From contig JAATFN010000141.1 of assembly GCA_015655165.1 (NCBI GenBank), positions 1 through 11,497 of the forward strand: a DNA stretch of 11,497 nt, in the 5' to 3' direction. The notes beneath the pieces are model-generated. The model did no database searches and had not been told where the DNA came from. It saw only the letters and a list, made by a program, of their open reading frames with translations. The position numbers were made by a program, and so were the translations under genes. Shown in pieces: positions 8,317 to 11,497 of this stretch; positions within the stretch are counted from its first letter, which is position 1; each line of letters opens with the position of its first letter. Source of the stretch: Betaproteobacteria bacterium. Its GTDB lineage: Bacteria; Pseudomonadota; Gammaproteobacteria; Burkholderiales; Burkholderiaceae_D.

Positions 8317-10975
8317 ATTGTTGAATGACAAATTGGATATCTCCTGGTCAACGTCGCGTATATCTGGTGCCAAGCATGATGCCAAAGAAATGCGGGCGTC
8401 CGATATGATTCCTTATTCGGTGCATTACGATGAAGAGACTGTGATGACAAAAGACAATGCATTAGTGCAAGTGATCAAGATTGATGGTTTGTATTTTGAT
8501 GCATTAGATAACGAACAAATCAAACAATTCGAACGTTTGAGAAATACGGCATTACGTGCGATTGCTAATAGCAATCGGGGTATTTATGTGCATTTGATAC
8601 GTAAAAAAATTCAGTCTTATCCGGCCGGCGAGCCAGAAACATGGTTTGCCAGACAGTTTAATACCGCATGGAAAAAACATTACGATACACGTTCATTTTA
8701 TGTGAATGATATCTATATATCAATTGTACGAAATAGATTTAGGCAAGGCGTGCCAGGATTGATGGATCGTATTTTTTCGGTCGTATCCGGTATCAAAATT
8801 GTTCAGGAAGATATCGAGTCTTTTGACGAACAGGCTAAAGATATCTATGAAGCATCAAATGGTTTGTTGCAAACACTATCAGCTTATGGAGCAAGACGCC
8901 TTGGCATTATCAGGCACCCTGTATGGAACACGCTACGTATCACGTGCCATGAGGCCAGAGAAGCCATCACCAGATTTGGTCTGGTATGGCAGGATTTAGA
9001 GCAGCATCTGGGTGTTTGTGATACCTACACCACTGCTGAAATACGCGATTATATCGGTGAAGAAATCAGTGAGATCAGCAGTTTTTTTCATTATCTGGTG
9101 AATCTGGAAGAGGCCCGTGTACCTGTTACCGAGATCAAACTAGACCAGATATTGGCAACATCATGGTTGAATTTCAATACCGTTGGTAACATGATGTCTG
9201 TACAAAATGCAGATACAACCCGTATAGCTGCAGTATTGAGTATGGCTGAGTGGCCAACCAGAACGGCTTCTCGTATGTTAGACGAGTTCTTGAAGCAGCC
9301 CGTTGAATGCATCATCACACAATCTTTCTTTTTTACGGACAGAATTACAGCAGAACATGATTTGCGTCAGCAAAGGCGACGCCTGGCAGTCAATAAAGCA
9401 GTCAATACGGTCAATGAAGACGCAGATGAAATTACACAAGGGTTACAGGATCTGGTACGTGGGCGTTCTGTGAATGGATTGCATCATTTGACCCTGCTGG
9501 TGCATACGGGAGGAATCAATCAATGTGATGATGCGAACGAAGATAAAAAAAAGATAATCGCCGAATTGGACCAACACATTGGTTTGATGAAAAAAGCATT
9601 TGTGCAAATGGGTATAAAACCTGTACGCGAATGGTTTGCCTTGGAGACATTCTTCTGGTCCCAATTACCAGGTCAGTCACAGCATCTTATCGGTAGGCGA
9701 GGACAAATAAAATCAGGAAATTTTGCAGGATTTGCCGCATTACATAATTATGCAACAGGCAAACGGGAAAATAATCTTTGGGGGCCTGCCATTATGACCT
9801 TTGAAACAGCAAGCGGCACACCTTATTATTTCAATTTCCATCATGAGATGGAAGGAATGGTCGCAGGTCATACTGCATTTACTGCGGATACAGGAGCAGG
9901 GAAAACCACTTTGCTCGCAGCGTTAATTGCCATGGCAGATAAAGTAAAACCGCGTGTTTTCTGGTTTGATAATCGAGAGGGTGCAAAAGTATTTATGTGT
10001 GCCATGGGGGCACAGCATACGACTTTGTCTGCACAAAGCTGTACACACTGGAATCCGTTCAGATTGCCTGATACGGAAGAAAACAGAGCTTATCTGATTG
10101 TCTTGCTATCCCTGATGCGCACATGCTATGGCGGGAAAATCATACCTGATGATATTGCGCGATTTAAGGTGGCTGTCGAGGAAAATTATGGTTTGCCGGA
10201 ACAAGATCGTCGTTTACGCAATATTGCCTGGTGTTTCGGCCAGGGGATATTGGCTGATGATATGCGTATCTGGCATGGCGCACATGGTCAACAAGGTGCC
10301 AATGCAGGTGTTTTTGATAACAGCGAAGATACAATCGATTTCCATCTATGCCGCCATTATTGTTTTGAAATGCAGCAACTGATCAAAGACGGTATTGCCC
10401 GACCCGAGCTGGCAGTAATGCTGAGTTATCCATTTCACTGTATTGAACAATCCATGGACGGCAATCCGTTTATCCTTGTGTTGGAAGAAGGTCAGAACCT
10501 TGTTAAACATAATTATTGGAAAGAAAAGATCGACAGTTACATTATGCAAATCAGGCGCAAAAACGGGTTATTGATTTTTGTGACACCGGATCCAAAATAT
10601 TTGTACTGCGAAACCGATGCGATTCAAAAGCAAACTGCGACAAAAATATTTTTGCCAAATAGCGAAGCACGTCATGAAGATTATGTGGATGCACTGGGAT
10701 TAACGCAAAACGAGTTTGAGTTTATTCGTGATACGCATTGCGAGTCACGTCAATTTCTGATTCGTCGTGGTCAGGAATCTGTCAAAGCAGTGTTTGATTT
10801 GTCTTTGATGCCAGAATTTATTGCTGTGCTGTCTTCCAACGACCAGAGTGTGGCATTGATGGAAGAAGTGAAATGCGCACTTGAGACAGACGATCCCCAA
10901 AAATGGGTGCCTGTTTTTATGGAACGTGCAATTAAGCGAAATACACATAATTTGCAAGCAAGGACAGCATCATGA
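8303..10975 (+). CDS. virB4: Type IV secretion system ATPase VirB4
   Basis: VirB4 is the large ATPase that powers pilus assembly and substrate transfer at the inner membrane. This 890-residue protein is somewhat longer than the usual 780-850. MIPYSVHYDEETVMTKDNAL (about 36-55) resembles the conserved head. The CagE/TrbE/VirB domain spans roughly 200-430. The C-terminal RecA-like domain has Walker A TADTGAGKTT (527-536, Lys534) and a Walker B region FILVLEEGQNL (723-733). IRRKNGLLIFVTPDPKYLY (about 750-768) then carries the arginine-rich motif and the post-Walker B sensor. Two positions are atypical: LEE where LDE is common in Walker B, and TPD where many homologues have TQ. QKQTATKIFLPN, a conserved stretch, follows. 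No membrane helix is obvious. The start overlaps virB3 by 14 nt with only a weak ribosome binding site; the stop overlaps virB5 by 4 nt. Base composition is lower in G+C than leuS. Confidence 0.95.
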   Translation: MRPDKLLNDKLDISWSTSRISGAKHDAKEMRASDMIPYSVHYDEETVMTKDNALVQVIKIDGLYFDALDNEQIKQFERLRNTALRAIANSNRGIYVHLIRKKIQSYPAGEPETWFARQFNTAWKKHYDTRSFYVNDIYISIVRNRFRQGVPGLMDRIFSVVSGIKIVQEDIESFDEQAKDIYEASNGLLQTLSAYGARRLGIIRHPVWNTLRITCHEAREAITRFGLVWQDLEQHLGVCDTYTTAEIRDYIGEEISEISSFFHYLVNLEEARVPVTEIKLDQILATSWLNFNTVGNMMSVQNADTTRIAAVLSMAEWPTRTASRMLDEFLKQPVECIITQSFFFTDRITAEHDLRQQRRRLAVNKAVNTVNEDADEITQGLQDLVRGRSVNGLHHLTLLVHTGGINQCDDANEDKKKIIAELDQHIGLMKKAFVQMGIKPVREWFALETFFWSQLPGQSQHLIGRRGQIKSGNFAGFAALHNYATGKRENNLWGPAIMTFETASGTPYYFNFHHEMEGMVAGHTAFTADTGAGKTTLLAALIAMADKVKPRVFWFDNREGAKVFMCAMGAQHTTLSAQSCTHWNPFRLPDTEENRAYLIVLLSLMRTCYGGKIIPDDIARFKVAVEENYGLPEQDRRLRNIAWCFGQGILADDMRIWHGAHGQQGANAGVFDNSEDTIDFHLCRHYCFEMQQLIKDGIARPELAVMLSYPFHCIEQSMDGNPFILVLEEGQNLVKHNYWKEKIDSYIMQIRRKNGLLIFVTPDPKYLYCETDAIQKQTATKIFLPNSEARHEDYVDALGLTQNEFEFIRDTHCESRQFLIRRGQESVKAVFDLSLMPEFIAVLSSNDQSVALMEEVKCALETDDPQKWVPVFMERAIKRNTHNLQARTAS

Positions 10976-11497
10976 GGAAAATCATCACACTGTATATGGC
11001 TGCATTTTTATGGGCACAGAGTATGGCTGTTAACGCCACAGGCATACCAACGGTCGATGCAGGTGCAATCGCACAGTTATCCAACCAACTTATGCAAATG
11101 CGACAGCAATATATGTTGCTCAAGCGCATTCATGCAAGTCAGACGGGAACTTACGGGCGAGGAAAATTGGGTCTGGAAGCAGCTTTGCGGTCATCTTATG
11201 TGGTCCCGGGATCATGGCAAGACGTTGTGGGTAAGCAACGACATGGCATATATGGCGGTAAAAAAACATATTACGAAAAATTGCTGGATGTATCACCCAG
11301 TAAGAAATTTCGGGACTCTGAGGGTGTAGCAACTAAAACTTATCAATTAAGTACAAATGCAGTATTGGCAGCTATGGCAGGTAGCGAGGCAGTTTTTGAG
11401 GAAATCGATATCCATTTGAAAAACATGCGCAAATTCGCCAGACGTGTTGATACGACAAAAAATAGCAAAGATGCGCAGGATCTGCGTAATCGTATCG
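10972..11497 (+). CDS. virB5: Type IV secretion system minor pilus protein, VirB5 family, cut by the window edge
   Basis: I translated from the ATG at 10972, which overlaps the virB4 TGA in an ATGA. The frame is open for 175 codons to the window edge, so the C-terminus is missing. The protein begins with a signal peptide (MRKIITLYMAAFLWAQSMA, cleavage near residues 19-22). GIPTVDAGAIAQLSNQLMQM follows, matching the G-I-P-V-x-D-x-x-x-[IL]-A-Q opening and helical Gln-rich start of VirB5/TrbJ proteins. The rest is alpha-helical in character and poorly conserved, as is normal for this family. VirB5 proteins are exported to the periplasm and sit at the pilus tip, contributing to host or recipient contact. 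AAGGA lies 7 nt upstream of the ATG. The gene order virB2-3-4-5 is canonical and supports the call more strongly than the sequence alone. Downstream virB6-virB11 and virD4 are expected beyond the edge. Confidence 0.85.
   Translation, partial: MRKIITLYMAAFLWAQSMAVNATGIPTVDAGAIAQLSNQLMQMRQQYMLLKRIHASQTGTYGRGKLGLEAALRSSYVVPGSWQDVVGKQRHGIYGGKKTYYEKLLDVSPSKKFRDSEGVATKTYQLSTNAVLAAMAGSEAVFEEIDIHLKNMRKFARRVDTTKNSKDAQDLRNRI

Noticed and set aside
11120..11332. Open frames on the minus strand and in another plus frame across 11057-11332.
   Set aside because: They overlap the VirB5-like gene, which has a signal peptide, a coupled start and continuous coding to the window edge.

Overview
This window looks like chromosome from a betaproteobacterium, most likely Burkholderiales or a close relative. 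The inference rests on the minus-strand order leuS - lptE - holA - proA - CopD/HemJ-type membrane protein - DsbA-family isomerase - THUMP RNA methyltransferase, which I recall from that group; no search was run. The whole left two thirds is transcribed leftward.

Minus-strand housekeeping block (7366 down to 1). leuS comes first, with a clear TATAAT box about 40 bp upstream of its start. lptE (outer-membrane LPS assembly lipoprotein) and holA (DNA polymerase III delta subunit) follow 14 and 2 nt behind. proA (proline synthesis), a four-helix HemJ/CopD-like membrane protein (probable haem synthesis), a thioredoxin-fold isomerase of the 2-hydroxychromene-2-carboxylate isomerase family, and the first 209 codons of a THUMP-domain rRNA methyltransferase complete the block. 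The gaps (14, 2, 72, 44, 18 and 110 nt) fit one operon or a few nested ones.

The most striking feature is in leuS. The leucyl-tRNA synthetase frame is intact over 880 codons except for one in-frame TAG at codon 654 (5405-5407, minus strand). It lies 12 codons after the KMSKS catalytic motif and just before the YGADTARLF segment. leuS is normally essential, so this is a sequence error, a recent inactivation backed by another leuS copy, or a gene read through by an amber suppressor. It deserves verification before anything else.

Plus-strand block (7637 to the right edge). Four tightly overlapping genes encode the start of a P-type (VirB/D4-like) type IV secretion system: VirB2 pilin, VirB3, the VirB4 ATPase, and VirB5, which is cut by the window edge. 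Overlaps of 4, 14 and 4 nt imply translational coupling. One hand-counted 60-base line of virB4 is 43% G+C against 53% for one line of leuS, suggesting the cluster was acquired horizontally and now sits divergently next to leuS. No virB1, relaxase, integrase or attachment site is visible. The VirB4 has an unusual Walker B (Leu-Glu-Glu) and a TPDPKYLY segment where many family members have a TQ motif.

The 270-bp divergent region 7367-7636 holds the leuS -10 box, a small palindrome and the virB2 ribosome binding site. I found no RNA genes, CRISPR arrays or insertion sequences.
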